Shown here: piece by piece, positions 1 through 8,058 of the stretch | How the letters are laid out: every line of letters starts with the position of its first letter | How positions within the stretch are numbered: the stretch's first letter is position 1 | Origin: Elusimicrobiota bacterium | GTDB lineage: Bacteria; Elusimicrobiota; Elusimicrobia; Elusimicrobiales; UBA9959 | Length of the DNA: 64,000 nt | NCBI GenBank assembly: GCA_026388155.1 | Contig: JAPLKI010000025.1 | Coordinates: 156,931-220,930, forward strand | Reading direction: 5' to 3' | Program-made: the position numbers and the translations under genes | Notes under the pieces: model-generated | What the model was told of the DNA's origin: nothing | Database searches by the model: none | The model's input: only the letters and a program-made list of their open reading frames with translations

Positions 1-298
1 CAGCGGACGGCTTATAATAGCGCTTCGCGTCAAAATTCACCTTCGGAAGAATCCCTTTCGCTTTTATGCCCATAGCTTTGTAAGCGGGGGCGCTTACAAG
101 CTTTCTGAAATACGCTCCGCCGGCGCCGCGCTCCGTGACGCTGCGGGAGCAGGAAACGGGCACAGCCGGAGCCGCCCCCGAGGGATTTATTGCAGAAACC
201 TTATTCGCCGGACCTGGCACCGGCATCGGAACATTGAAATCATCGGCGAAAGCTAACATGCCGGTCAAGCCGAATAGCAGAAATAAATATTTAGCCAT
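1..298 (-). CDS. Secreted protein, N-terminal part only (cut by window edge)
   Basis: An open minus-strand frame runs from an ATG at 296-298 off the left edge of the window; about 99 codons are visible without a stop. The first ~18 residues (MAKYLFLLFGLTGMLAFA) form a signal peptide, followed by a Pro/Ala-rich stretch and then a more ordered segment with SCSRSVTERG and GGAYFRKLVSAPAYKAMG. A weak Shine-Dalgarno (AAGG) lies about 6 bases before the ATG. The product is therefore exported to the periplasm or outer membrane. I do not recognise the family, and the missing C-terminus prevents a better call. A heptad repeat element separates it from the helicase gene upstream. Confidence 0.6.
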   Translation of the reverse strand, partial: MAKYLFLLFGLTGMLAFADDFNVPMPVPGPANKVSAINPSGAAPAVPVSCSRSVTERGAGGAYFRKLVSAPAYKAMGIKAKGILPKVNFDAKRYYKPSA

Positions 299-333
299 AA
301 ATTCCTTACCTTTAAGAAAGGTTACTACACAGA

Positions 334-428
334 TTCATGGTTCAGCGGTTCAACGGTTGGAAATCATGAATACAAGAAGAGCATGGAAAAAATAACCTTG
401 AACCGCTGAACCCGGAACCGTGAACCTG
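334..428. repeat. Heptad inverted-repeat element (E1)
   Basis: Left-arm heptads such as ggttcag/cggttca are answered by right-arm heptads such as ttgaacc/gctgaac, forming an imperfect palindrome between two minus-strand genes. The same word family recurs at 35938-36025. Confidence 0.7.
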
Positions 429-438
429 CCTTCCGCCT

Positions 439-2001
439 TCAGCCTTTTACTTCTTTCAATTCCAGTATGCGGTCTATTTTAAAAACACGCTCTTCGTGCC
501 TTAACGAACAGAGCGCTTTCAGACCTTCAAAAGCTTTGCCCATAAATTCGCATTCGGCTATTTCAAGCGGCTTCACGCGCCGGTTTGACTTCTCGCCGTT
601 GGCCCGCAGATAAATCATGTCAACGCTGCCGCCATGCCGTATGGCTGCGCGCAAAACCTCCAGCTTTTCTTCCAGCGGCAATTCCTCGTCCGATTTTTTG
701 TACTGGAAGTCCGTTAAGAACTTCACTACACGCCAATCGCAGCGTATATGGGCCTTGTGGATCCTGGTTTTGAGTATTATTCCCTCAAGCGAACGGCAGC
801 GGCTCAAGGCCACGTAAAGCTGGCCCGAGGCGAAAAGGCCTCGGTCCAGGTCAAGTATCAGCCTGTCAAAAGTTTTGCCCTGGCTTTTATGTATGGTGAC
901 GGCCCAGGCGAGCTTCAGCGGCAGCTGCGTGAACCCGCCTGCGGCTTCAGTTTCGATTTTTTCCAGTTCCTCGTTATAGCGATAATTGAACATATTCCAG
1001 GTAAAAGGTTTTACCTCCTCGATTTCTCCGTCGTCAAGCGCCACCTTAACGCCGTCCGGAAGAAGTTCGATCACCTTGCCCATGGTACCGTTCACCCAGC
1101 GGCCCATTGTATCATTGTTTAAAAGCATTATCTGGGCGCCGGATTTCAATTCAAGTTCCTCTTCGGTGGGAAGCAGCCGGCCGTCAAAATCGCCCTCTAT
1201 CGAGCCGGTATAAACCTGCGATTTTACCGGCAGGGCGGCCAGCCTGTCGCTATTGATCACAGCGGCGGAGTCGTTAGTGGGGGTCAGATAAACGAACAAC
1301 CCTCCTTCGGGCGGAACGAAATCAGGCTGATATCTTGCGTTCAGCGCGCGAAGTTCCGTTTCACCGGCAGAATTGTTCCTTACGGAGTTGAGCAGTTTTA
1401 TAAAGCGCTCGTCTTTCTGGCGGTATATCTTTTGAAGTTCCACGAATTCAGGCCGCAGCTGCTTGAACACTTTGGAATCAAAAAAGTAATGCCCTCCGTA
1501 GATGCGCGAAAACAGTTCGCGCTCCTGGGACTTCACCACCGGCGGCAGCTGGTAAAGGTCGCCTATAAAAACCATCTTCACGCCGCCGAACGGGACATAC
1601 GGATCGTGCCGCATGTCACGCAGAAAAGCGTCGGCGCAGTCAAGCAGATCGGGCCGTACCATGGAAATTTCGTCGATTACAAGTATGTCTAGCTCGGTAT
1701 AAAGTTTTGATTTTCCCCTTTTACGCAGTTTGACCGCTATTTTAACAGCCTGCTCTTCGGTGATGTCGGGCTTAAAGCCGAAAAAAGAATGTATGGTCTG
1801 GCCGCCGATGTTAATGGCTGCCACGCCCGTTGGCGCGAGTACGACCGTATTTTTCAGGGTTTTGTCCCTGAAATAGGAAAGCAGAGTGGATTTGCCTGTG
1901 CCGGCCTTGCCGGTGATGAACACGCTCGGGCCGGAGTCTTCCATCAGCCCGAACGCCCGCAAAAATTCAGGGTTAAGGTCCAGTTCTGTTTTTTCTAACA
2001 T
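439..2001 (-). CDS. PIF1-family helicase with C-terminal WYL domain
   Basis: A 520-residue SF1B DNA helicase. Walker A is GKAGTGKST (residues 31-39), Walker B is LVIDEISM, a QLPPV motif follows, and the C-terminal helicase motif WAVTIHKSQGKTF leads into YVALSRCRS, as in PIF1/RecD-type enzymes. Residues ~448-520 fit a WYL domain (IRHGGSVDMIYLRANGE, then RVKPLEI, then the ERVFKIDRILEL ending). A WYL domain is known in the bacterial Pif1 of Thermotoga, where it binds single-stranded DNA; the same role is inferred here. The likely function is 5'-3' unwinding during replication restart or on structured DNA. The gene starts at an ATG and lies 32 bases downstream of the GT9 gene, so the two may be co-transcribed. 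Confidence 0.88.
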   Translation of the reverse strand: MLEKTELDLNPEFLRAFGLMEDSGPSVFITGKAGTGKSTLLSYFRDKTLKNTVVLAPTGVAAINIGGQTIHSFFGFKPDITEEQAVKIAVKLRKRGKSKLYTELDILVIDEISMVRPDLLDCADAFLRDMRHDPYVPFGGVKMVFIGDLYQLPPVVKSQERELFSRIYGGHYFFDSKVFKQLRPEFVELQKIYRQKDERFIKLLNSVRNNSAGETELRALNARYQPDFVPPEGGLFVYLTPTNDSAAVINSDRLAALPVKSQVYTGSIEGDFDGRLLPTEEELELKSGAQIMLLNNDTMGRWVNGTMGKVIELLPDGVKVALDDGEIEEVKPFTWNMFNYRYNEELEKIETEAAGGFTQLPLKLAWAVTIHKSQGKTFDRLILDLDRGLFASGQLYVALSRCRSLEGIILKTRIHKAHIRCDWRVVKFLTDFQYKKSDEELPLEEKLEVLRAAIRHGGSVDMIYLRANGEKSNRRVKPLEIAECEFMGKAFEGLKALCSLRHEERVFKIDRILELKEVKG

Positions 2002-2033
2002 AGAGATCGCTGCGCCGGCTGGCGGGGTTTCAT

Positions 2034-3038
2034 TCAGTCCTTCAGCAGGGAAAGAGCGCTTAAGGACTTGTAAAATTCGCTTATGGCGGATTCAACCGGG
2101 ATCATCTGACAAGACCCCCAGGTGCCGGCAATATGAAAATGCTTTTCACCTTTTGGCTTCCAGTGTTGAAGGCTGTATTGCGTGTTAAAGGAGAAGGTCG
2201 GGGTTCCCACGGCGGCGCATAGATGCAGGGTGCCCGTGTTATTGCATACGAAAATATCGATTTTTTTGAGTATTGCCGCCACCTCCGCCAACGGCCGCGG
2301 CTGAATGCGCTTAACCGCGGGGAGGAAACGAAGGATATTGGCATCGGAAATTTTCTCTTCGCCGGGCCCTATCAGGTAAAAAACATTCAACCGCGGGTCC
2401 GATAACAGTTTTTTTGTGAATTCAACGAACTTTTCCTCGGGCCAGCGGTGTCCCGTTTTTTTGAAGTTTCCGGGATGTATGGCGATATTTACGCGCCCGT
2501 CTTCGGCAAGGATGCCGGCCAGGAGTTCATCGGCCTTTTTGAGCGCCCCAAACGGTATATCCATTTCCATTTGCCGCTGACAAGCGGCCCCGAAAAGCGC
2601 GGCCAGTCTCTCATATTTGCCTGAAAAATGTTCCGCGTCGGAGCCGTTGTCTATCAGCCGGCTGCATACCTTTGAGAAAGCCTTTTTTTTAAAGGTTATT
2701 TTTTCCGGGGACTTAAGCGCCGCTATAATTCCCAGCGAGGTGCGCGAATAAGCCGGATTCAAGTCTATAGCGACATCGTATTTTTTTGTGAAAAATCCGA
2801 TCATTTTTATGTCGGCCGCAAGGTCCAGCCAATTGTGGAAGATATAGGTTTTTGATAAATTTTTATTCAGCAGCGCCGGTTCTTTGGCTTTAGTTGACGT
2901 TAAAAGCGCTATATGCGCTTTGGGGAACCTTTCGCGCATGGCTCTGAGGAACGGAGTCGTTACTAAATAATCGCCCAGCCGGCCTATCAGTATCAGGGCT
3001 ATACTCCGCACATTGGCTGGATCAAGATCTTCGCTCAT
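2034..3038 (-). CDS. Glycosyltransferase family 9 (heptosyltransferase-like)
   Basis: A 334-residue ADP-heptose:LPS heptosyltransferase-like protein of the GT-B fold. The N-terminal domain opens with SIALILIGRLGDYLVTTPFL, the usual GT9 start. The C-terminal donor-binding half contains NIAIHPGNFKKTGHRWP, FYLIGPGEE and the conserved VCNNTGTLHLCAAVGTPTF. GT9 enzymes add heptose or related sugars to lipopolysaccharide inner core at the cytoplasmic membrane; the exact donor and acceptor cannot be read from the sequence. The adjacent methyltransferase upstream suggests a surface-glycan context, although no other LPS gene is next to it. Length is normal for the family and the start is an ATG at 3036-3038. 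Confidence 0.88.
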   Translation of the reverse strand: MSEDLDPANVRSIALILIGRLGDYLVTTPFLRAMRERFPKAHIALLTSTKAKEPALLNKNLSKTYIFHNWLDLAADIKMIGFFTKKYDVAIDLNPAYSRTSLGIIAALKSPEKITFKKKAFSKVCSRLIDNGSDAEHFSGKYERLAALFGAACQRQMEMDIPFGALKKADELLAGILAEDGRVNIAIHPGNFKKTGHRWPEEKFVEFTKKLLSDPRLNVFYLIGPGEEKISDANILRFLPAVKRIQPRPLAEVAAILKKIDIFVCNNTGTLHLCAAVGTPTFSFNTQYSLQHWKPKGEKHFHIAGTWGSCQMIPVESAISEFYKSLSALSLLKD

Positions 3039-3096
3039 AAAAAATTGATGAATTTCCCCTCGCAGCGGCCGGGAGGCGCTGACTTTTCAGCGGACA

Positions 3097-3756
3097 TTAC
3101 TTAACGGCCTCAACATACAGCGTCTCAAAGGAACGGTGTTCGCCATCCATGGCCCCGACATCCGGTCTTAAACTTTTTCCGCAAGACTGCTTTAAAACCT
3201 TTGAGAACCCTATTTCCGCAAGACAGCCGCTGAGCGTCTCAAAATCATACATCCAGCGGTGGTGGTAGAATCTCTGCACCACGCGCGACATGAATACGCC
3301 TCCGGGAGTTCTCACCAGCCAGTATTTCTTTCTGTTTTTTTTCATGTTTTCCGCGTATTTGCGGATGATAGGCTCAAAAAAAGCGCGCTCCCCCGCCACG
3401 TACTTCGCCGCGTAAATACCCAGGTCGGGAACGGTAAGCCTTAGAATGCCTCCGGGTTTGAGGACGCGGCGGCATTCGGCCAGGAGATGCGGCACATGGT
3501 CCGTCGGAATATGCTCAAGAGTATGCTCGCTATAGACGGCAGTGAACGCATTGTCGCGGAACGGGAGCCTTGCGTTTAAATTCAGGTAAATGTCGGCGTT
3601 TGATTTGAACTTATCAGCGTTAAGCCAGCCGGGCACGACCTTTGAGCCGCAGCCCAGGTGCAGTTTGGGGTCCCGCGCGCTTTTCAGATATTTCGCCACC
3701 GCAAACGGTCTCAAAAACACTCTTAGCCGTACCAGTTCACCTGTCAGGATGCTCAT
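3097..3756 (-). CDS. Class I SAM-dependent methyltransferase
   Basis: A 219-residue methyltransferase of the type 11 group. Motif I is LHLGCGSKVVPGWLNAD, where LHLGCG begins the SAM-binding loop. An acidic strand end (NADIYLNLNARLPF) and YSEHTLEHI follow, then LLAECRRVLKPGGILRLTVPD. This order is typical of small-molecule or glycan methyltransferases found in cell-surface polysaccharide clusters. The substrate is unknown. It lies upstream of the GT9 gene on the same strand with a 58-base gap, so joint expression is likely. Confidence 0.85.
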   Translation of the reverse strand: MSILTGELVRLRVFLRPFAVAKYLKSARDPKLHLGCGSKVVPGWLNADKFKSNADIYLNLNARLPFRDNAFTAVYSEHTLEHIPTDHVPHLLAECRRVLKPGGILRLTVPDLGIYAAKYVAGERAFFEPIIRKYAENMKKNRKKYWLVRTPGGVFMSRVVQRFYHHRWMYDFETLSGCLAEIGFSKVLKQSCGKSLRPDVGAMDGEHRSFETLYVEAVK

Positions 3757-3951
3757 TCAATTATTCCCCTTATGATTCATTCCGGAATCCTTCCGGTTGC
3801 CGCCTGCCGGCATCTGACCCGAATTCTTCAGTTGACCGTCCGGCGGCCTCCCCGCCCTTTTGGTTCAGCAGATCAGGCCTTAAACTTATGTCCAGCTCAC
3901 GGGTAGTTTGTTCCGCGCTAAAAGAGCGGGGCAAGTATCGAAGAATTCTGG

Positions 3952-4809
3952 TTAGAGGTTGGTGATGTCCTGGAAAATTACCCCGGCGCCTATAACGGCT
4001 CCGTCCACGCCTTTTATATTAATTGAACTGTAGCCTATTACTTTTATTTTGCCGTTTACAAAGCACTGAAACTCCTGGCGTCGTACGGTTTTGTTCTGCT
4101 TTAATACCGCGTCTATGGAGCTTACGAGGTCGGGGCAAAGCTGGGAAAGCGTTATAATATTGCGGCCCAGATACTCCTCTCCTGTTTCAAAAACTTCTTT
4201 GGCCTTGGGATTGAAGAATATTATCTGCCCTTGAATGTCGGCTCCGATAAAACCGCCTGAAAGGTTGTTTATGGTGCTTTCACCTCTAAGGTTAAGCTGT
4301 TTTATGGTGGCCTCGAGCTTTTTTATGTAAACCTCGCGGGAGGTTAATGTGGTTATGGCCTGGGCAAGCAGAAAGTCGTCGTTTGAAAAAGCGCCCGAGG
4401 CGGAATTGATAAATTCCATCACGCCCAGAAGAGTTCCGCCGGCGAGCGCCGGAACCGCCAGCGCGCATTTGGTTTTAAAACCCGTGCTTTGATCCACTTT
4501 TTTGGTAAAACGGGGATCGTTTTCCGCGTCGTTCGCAAGCACCGCCAGGCGCTTTCGCGCGCATTCGCCGGCCACTCCCTGATAAGCAAAGCTCACCCCC
4601 AGCAAATCCGCGCCAACGGGGCCGATGCTGGTTTTAAAAGTCAGTATTTTTTTCACATCGTCGGCTTCGAAAAAACTGGCCGCGTGGCAGCCCAGAATCG
4701 GAGCACCCGCGCGCGTCAGGAAATCCCATAACGCGTAGCTGGAGCCGGAGGCTTCGGCAAAAAGGCCTTCGGAGAATTTAGAAAGCAGTTCAAGACGGTT
4801 TTCGTTCAT
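3952..4809 (-). CDS. GAF-PAS sensory protein without output domain
   Basis: A 285-residue cytoplasmic sensor. Residues ~15-155 match a GAF domain (GCHAASFFEADD, the middle GVAGECARKRLAVLANDAEN, then CALAVPALAGGTLLGVMEFIN). Residues ~170-285 match a PAS domain (NNLSGGFIGADIQGQIIFFN through VIGAGVIFQDIT). There is no kinase, cyclase or DNA-binding module, so it probably acts through a partner protein. Its ATG overlaps the stop codon of the amidase gene in an ATGA junction (4806-4809), so the two are translationally coupled. This hints at a link between the sensor and cell-wall remodelling, but that is inference. Confidence 0.8.
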   Translation of the reverse strand: MNENRLELLSKFSEGLFAEASGSSYALWDFLTRAGAPILGCHAASFFEADDVKKILTFKTSIGPVGADLLGVSFAYQGVAGECARKRLAVLANDAENDPRFTKKVDQSTGFKTKCALAVPALAGGTLLGVMEFINSASGAFSNDDFLLAQAITTLTSREVYIKKLEATIKQLNLRGESTINNLSGGFIGADIQGQIIFFNPKAKEVFETGEEYLGRNIITLSQLCPDLVSSIDAVLKQNKTVRRQEFQCFVNGKIKVIGYSSINIKGVDGAVIGAGVIFQDITNL

Positions 4810-6569
4810 TTTGTAGTTGTCCCCGGCCGCGGGGTCACGCCGAAAAATTCAAGCACGCCTGAGCTTATTGAAGCGGCAAGCTTCTCCTGAAAAGCCTGGG
4901 TAAAAACCATCTCTTCCTGCTCCGGCAGTATCATGTAAACATTTTCAATGAGCACGGCCGGCATATAAGTCATTCTGACCACTAAATAATCCCCATACCG
5001 CAGGCCCTCATCGGGCAACGGGATATTTCCGGAGTAAGCGTCGTGTATGGCTTTTCCTAAAGCCTGGCTGTGGCGCTGATTATAGTAAACCGCAAAGCCC
5101 CTCGGCTGCGAGAACGGGTCTTCTCCGTCGGCGATGGCGTTATTGTGAATGCTTATAAAAATATCGGCCTTGGAATCCCTGGCGATTTTAGGCCTGTCGG
5201 CAAGCTGTACGGTTTCATCGCCTTTCCTGGTAAGGAACACCTGGGCGCCCAGATTCGACAGGGCCTCCTGCGTTTTTAAAGCTATGGCCAGGTTTGCCTG
5301 ATATTCAAAAGTTCCCATCGGGCCTATGGCCCCGTCGTAAGGCGGGGTCTGTTTCGCGGAATGGCCGGGATCAAGCGCTATTTTAACGCCCTCAAGGGGC
5401 TTTGGCCAGATCCCCGGCGCGGAAACGGGCTGTTTGAAATCGACAATCAGGGCGCGGGTGCCGTAATAAATGTCATAGCCCCACAGCGCTTTCTCTTTGG
5501 CAAATTCAAAATCCATTGTTACCTTGTTTTCGCCGGTCTGGCGGAAAACCACATTTTTAACAAAAGAATCGGAAGGATCGTAAACCACCCAGTTCGTATG
5601 CTGCTTGGCGTAATAAAGGGTTATGCGCAGACCGTTTTCCAGTTCTTCCGCCGAATACGGAACTTTGTCGGAAAGCGAGATGGCGGCCTGTGACCCGGTT
5701 TCGGTTTTTTTCAGCTTTATGGCGCCGGTTTCAGTCTGCGGCGGGAAAACGGCGCGCGGCGCGGGCGAGACCCTGCTGTCTTCCACCCAGGCGGCTTCGC
5801 CGGGGGCAAGCCTGATTCTGCACATGGCGCCTATTTTACCGTCTGAAACCAGCTTTACGCCAAGCGGCAGAAACATCATATAGCCGGTGTCAAGCCCGTT
5901 GCGCAGTATCACAGTGTCGGTTGAGGTTTCCAGCGTCTGCGGAGCTTTCAAGATCTTTATGCGCTTTTTCAAAACCGTTTCCGCGCTTCGGGCGAAAAGG
6001 CCCGCCTTGAAACGCGCGCTGAGAGCCCCGTCTTTGCCGGCGTCGAGATCCCGGACCGCGTAAAGGCCGAAATACCTGCCGGAGCATTTCGGTATTTCAG
6101 AGAGAGCCTCCCCGCTTACGATATCTCCCGCGGAAAAAACCGCCTCGCGGCAGGGTGTGCCCTCGGCCTGGACATTTATAAAATCGCCCGGTGAGAGTTC
6201 CATCTCGGAAACGGGCGAAATTATGTTAAGGTAAAGCGTACCGCTTGAAGGATGCGGCGGCTCGGCCGGTTTGACCTTGACCTTTCTTTCATAAGCCGCG
6301 GTGGCGCCGCCAAGCAATTCCCCCCTGAAGGAAAAATCCCCCGGGGTGACAGGCACATACGCGATAAAACCGCCGTTTTTATATACTTCAATCTTCGAGC
6401 CGTTTATAAAAAAAGGAGCGGTTGAAGGCGTTACGCTGCCGAACACGAAAGTTTTGGGCACATTCGGCAGGGCCATGCCTTCATAGGGATATGCGATCTT
6501 TATTTCCGCGGCCGAAAGGCCCGCGGCCTGAAAGAGGGCGGAAAGCGCAATAGCGGCAATTTTGCTCAT
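4806..6569 (-). CDS. N-acetylmuramoyl-L-alanine amidase (Amidase_3), secreted
   Basis: A 587-residue exported peptidoglycan amidase of the AmiA/B/C type. A signal peptide (MSKIAAIALSALFQAAGLSA) is followed by ~370 residues of beta-rich N-terminal region, which probably includes an AMIN-like targeting segment around residues 280-385. The zinc-dependent catalytic domain begins at VKIALDPGHS. Visible ligands are His in DPGH, Glu in GTFEYQAN and His in FISIHNNAI. The conserved late Glu is in PAVLIENVYM. It cleaves the amide bond between muramic acid and the stem peptide during cell separation. It is longer than E. coli AmiC because of the extra N-terminal domain. The GAF-PAS gene follows with a 4-base overlap. 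Confidence 0.9.
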   Translation of the reverse strand: MSKIAAIALSALFQAAGLSAAEIKIAYPYEGMALPNVPKTFVFGSVTPSTAPFFINGSKIEVYKNGGFIAYVPVTPGDFSFRGELLGGATAAYERKVKVKPAEPPHPSSGTLYLNIISPVSEMELSPGDFINVQAEGTPCREAVFSAGDIVSGEALSEIPKCSGRYFGLYAVRDLDAGKDGALSARFKAGLFARSAETVLKKRIKILKAPQTLETSTDTVILRNGLDTGYMMFLPLGVKLVSDGKIGAMCRIRLAPGEAAWVEDSRVSPAPRAVFPPQTETGAIKLKKTETGSQAAISLSDKVPYSAEELENGLRITLYYAKQHTNWVVYDPSDSFVKNVVFRQTGENKVTMDFEFAKEKALWGYDIYYGTRALIVDFKQPVSAPGIWPKPLEGVKIALDPGHSAKQTPPYDGAIGPMGTFEYQANLAIALKTQEALSNLGAQVFLTRKGDETVQLADRPKIARDSKADIFISIHNNAIADGEDPFSQPRGFAVYYNQRHSQALGKAIHDAYSGNIPLPDEGLRYGDYLVVRMTYMPAVLIENVYMILPEQEEMVFTQAFQEKLAASISSGVLEFFGVTPRPGTTTK

Positions 6570-6632
6570 CTTTGAACTCCGGGATTTTAAAAAAACGAAA
6601 CATTAACTTAATACCGGTAAAGTATTCTTTAT

Positions 6633-6638
6633 TATAAT
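6633..6638 (+). promoter_or_regulatory. -10 box close to the start of the barrel-LysM gene
   Basis: A perfect TATAAT lies 12 bases before the ATG at 6651. No good -35 was seen and there is no purine-rich ribosome-binding site, so the leader would be very short. Confidence 0.45.
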
Positions 6639-6650
6639 ATATTTGACCTT

Positions 6651-7973
6651 ATGAAAAAATTCACGCTCCATTGTCTTGCCGCGGGCCTTTTACTTTCGGG
6701 AGTAAACGCCCTGGCGGGTGACCTTACCACTATTATGCCGGGCTCCAGGCAAAACGCCATGGGCGGGGCTTTTGCAAGCATAGCCGACGACACTTACGCG
6801 ATTTTTTACAACCCGGCGGGGCTTTCAAACCTTGTGAATACTGAAACCTCTTTAACGCTTGGCAGACGCCTGTCCCCGCTTGCCGGCGAGGGGGAAGCGG
6901 CCCTTGCCTACGTGCGCCCGTCCCCGGATACCGCCGGCCGGGTCGCGGGATTCGGCTACTACGCGGTAAGGCAGGGCATTGCGGGCAGCCGCGACACTTT
7001 GGCTTTTGAAATGGGGTCAAAGACCACTATGAAATATTTTCAAAAACCCATCCTTTACGGCGGCGGCGTAAAACTGGTAAACCTGCGTTCCCTGAAAGAA
7101 AACCATATAGGCATTGGCCTGGACGGCGGGCTTTTGCTTGAATCGAACTCCGGCCTTAAAACCGCGCTGGTTTTGACCGACGCCGTTTTTGGCCTGGGGC
7201 GGTCGCTGGCCACCCTGACCCTTGGAAATTCCTATCGCCACGGCGACACCGTTTTCGCGCTGGACCTGCGCGCGCGGGGGGCCTATTCCGAATTTTTCAT
7301 GGGCGCGGAAAAAAATCTTTTTAACAGTCTCCTCCAGGTCAGGGCAGGCAAGGGTTTTACGCTTAACGGGTCCGACTACCTGGCGCTCGGCTTCGGCATA
7401 AACACTCTGCCCCTGACCCTGGACTTTACCTGGTCGCTTCCCTGGAAAGGCTTTAACCAGCCGGCGGGTTTTTACGGAATAAGCGCGGCCTATCGTTTCG
7501 GCGCGCCCTCCTTCAACGAAAAACTGGTCGGGGAAGCCGGCAGAAGGGCGGAAGAACTTAAAACCCAGATAAACGACCTGCGCGTTCAGCAGGCCGGACT
7601 TGAAACCTCGGTGGCCACTTCCCGCGTTAACAAGAGCATATTGGAATCGGACCTGACCATGATGCATACCCGCCTGCGCGACATGGAAGGCCAGCTGAAG
7701 AATCTGGAACTGAAAATTTTGGAAGCGGAAAGCAGGCGGGAAAAACCGAAGCTCACAAAAAAATATGTCCCCCCGCCGCCGGAAAAATGGCCCCGGTTCC
7801 ACAAAGTGGAAGCCGGAGAGACCTTAAGGTCAATCGCTTCAAAATACTACGGCAACCCCAACCTTTGGGAGAGGCTCTACGAGGCCAATGAAAAAGATAT
7901 TTCAAAAGGTCTGCCCGTTGAGGGTGCAGTTTTCACCATACCGGCGCCGCCGCCGGAGAACGGCAAACAGTAA
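6651..7973 (+). CDS. PorV/UPF0164-like outer-membrane barrel with coiled coil and C-terminal LysM
   Basis: A 440-residue exported protein. After a signal peptide ending near NALAG, residues ~25-285 resemble the PorV/PorQ-like barrel family: MPGSRQNAMGGAFASIADD and YAIFYNPAGLSNL are its classic opening, followed by alternating beta strands up to AAYRFGAPSF. Residues ~295-360 are a heptad-rich coiled coil (VGEAGRRAEELKTQINDLRV onward). Residues ~384-433 are a LysM domain (FHKVEAGETLRSIASKYYG). This would tie an outer-membrane barrel to peptidoglycan, a role more often played by OmpA-type domains. A -10 box sits just before the ATG. It is transcribed divergently from the amidase gene. Confidence 0.78.
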   Translation: MKKFTLHCLAAGLLLSGVNALAGDLTTIMPGSRQNAMGGAFASIADDTYAIFYNPAGLSNLVNTETSLTLGRRLSPLAGEGEAALAYVRPSPDTAGRVAGFGYYAVRQGIAGSRDTLAFEMGSKTTMKYFQKPILYGGGVKLVNLRSLKENHIGIGLDGGLLLESNSGLKTALVLTDAVFGLGRSLATLTLGNSYRHGDTVFALDLRARGAYSEFFMGAEKNLFNSLLQVRAGKGFTLNGSDYLALGFGINTLPLTLDFTWSLPWKGFNQPAGFYGISAAYRFGAPSFNEKLVGEAGRRAEELKTQINDLRVQQAGLETSVATSRVNKSILESDLTMMHTRLRDMEGQLKNLELKILEAESRREKPKLTKKYVPPPPEKWPRFHKVEAGETLRSIASKYYGNPNLWERLYEANEKDISKGLPVEGAVFTIPAPPPENGKQ

Positions 7974-8042
7974 CTATTCGTCATTCGCTATTCGCTTTTT
8001 AATTTCAGCAACTTGTGTCTTGTGATTTGTGACCTGTGACTA
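7974..8042. repeat. Heptad repeat tract (E2), two different word runs
   Basis: Tandem words ttcgtca/ttcgcta are followed by ttgtgtc/ttgtgat words. The two runs are not complementary, so this is a one-armed variant of the heptad family. Confidence 0.6.
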
Positions 8043-8058
8043 AGCCGAAGGCTGATTT

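Noticed and set aside
135..395. 86-codon plus-strand frame at the left edge
   Set aside because: It lies opposite the secreted-protein frame and runs into a repeat element; the minus frame has a clear signal peptide.
3757..3951. Possible gene or RNA between the methyltransferase and GAF-PAS genes
   Set aside because: Only weak palindromes (GAATTCTTC/GAAGAATTC) are present; no coding or RNA family signal.
7017..7802. Minus-strand open frame (261 codons) opposite the barrel-LysM gene
   Set aside because: Shadow of a gene with signal peptide, barrel and LysM features.
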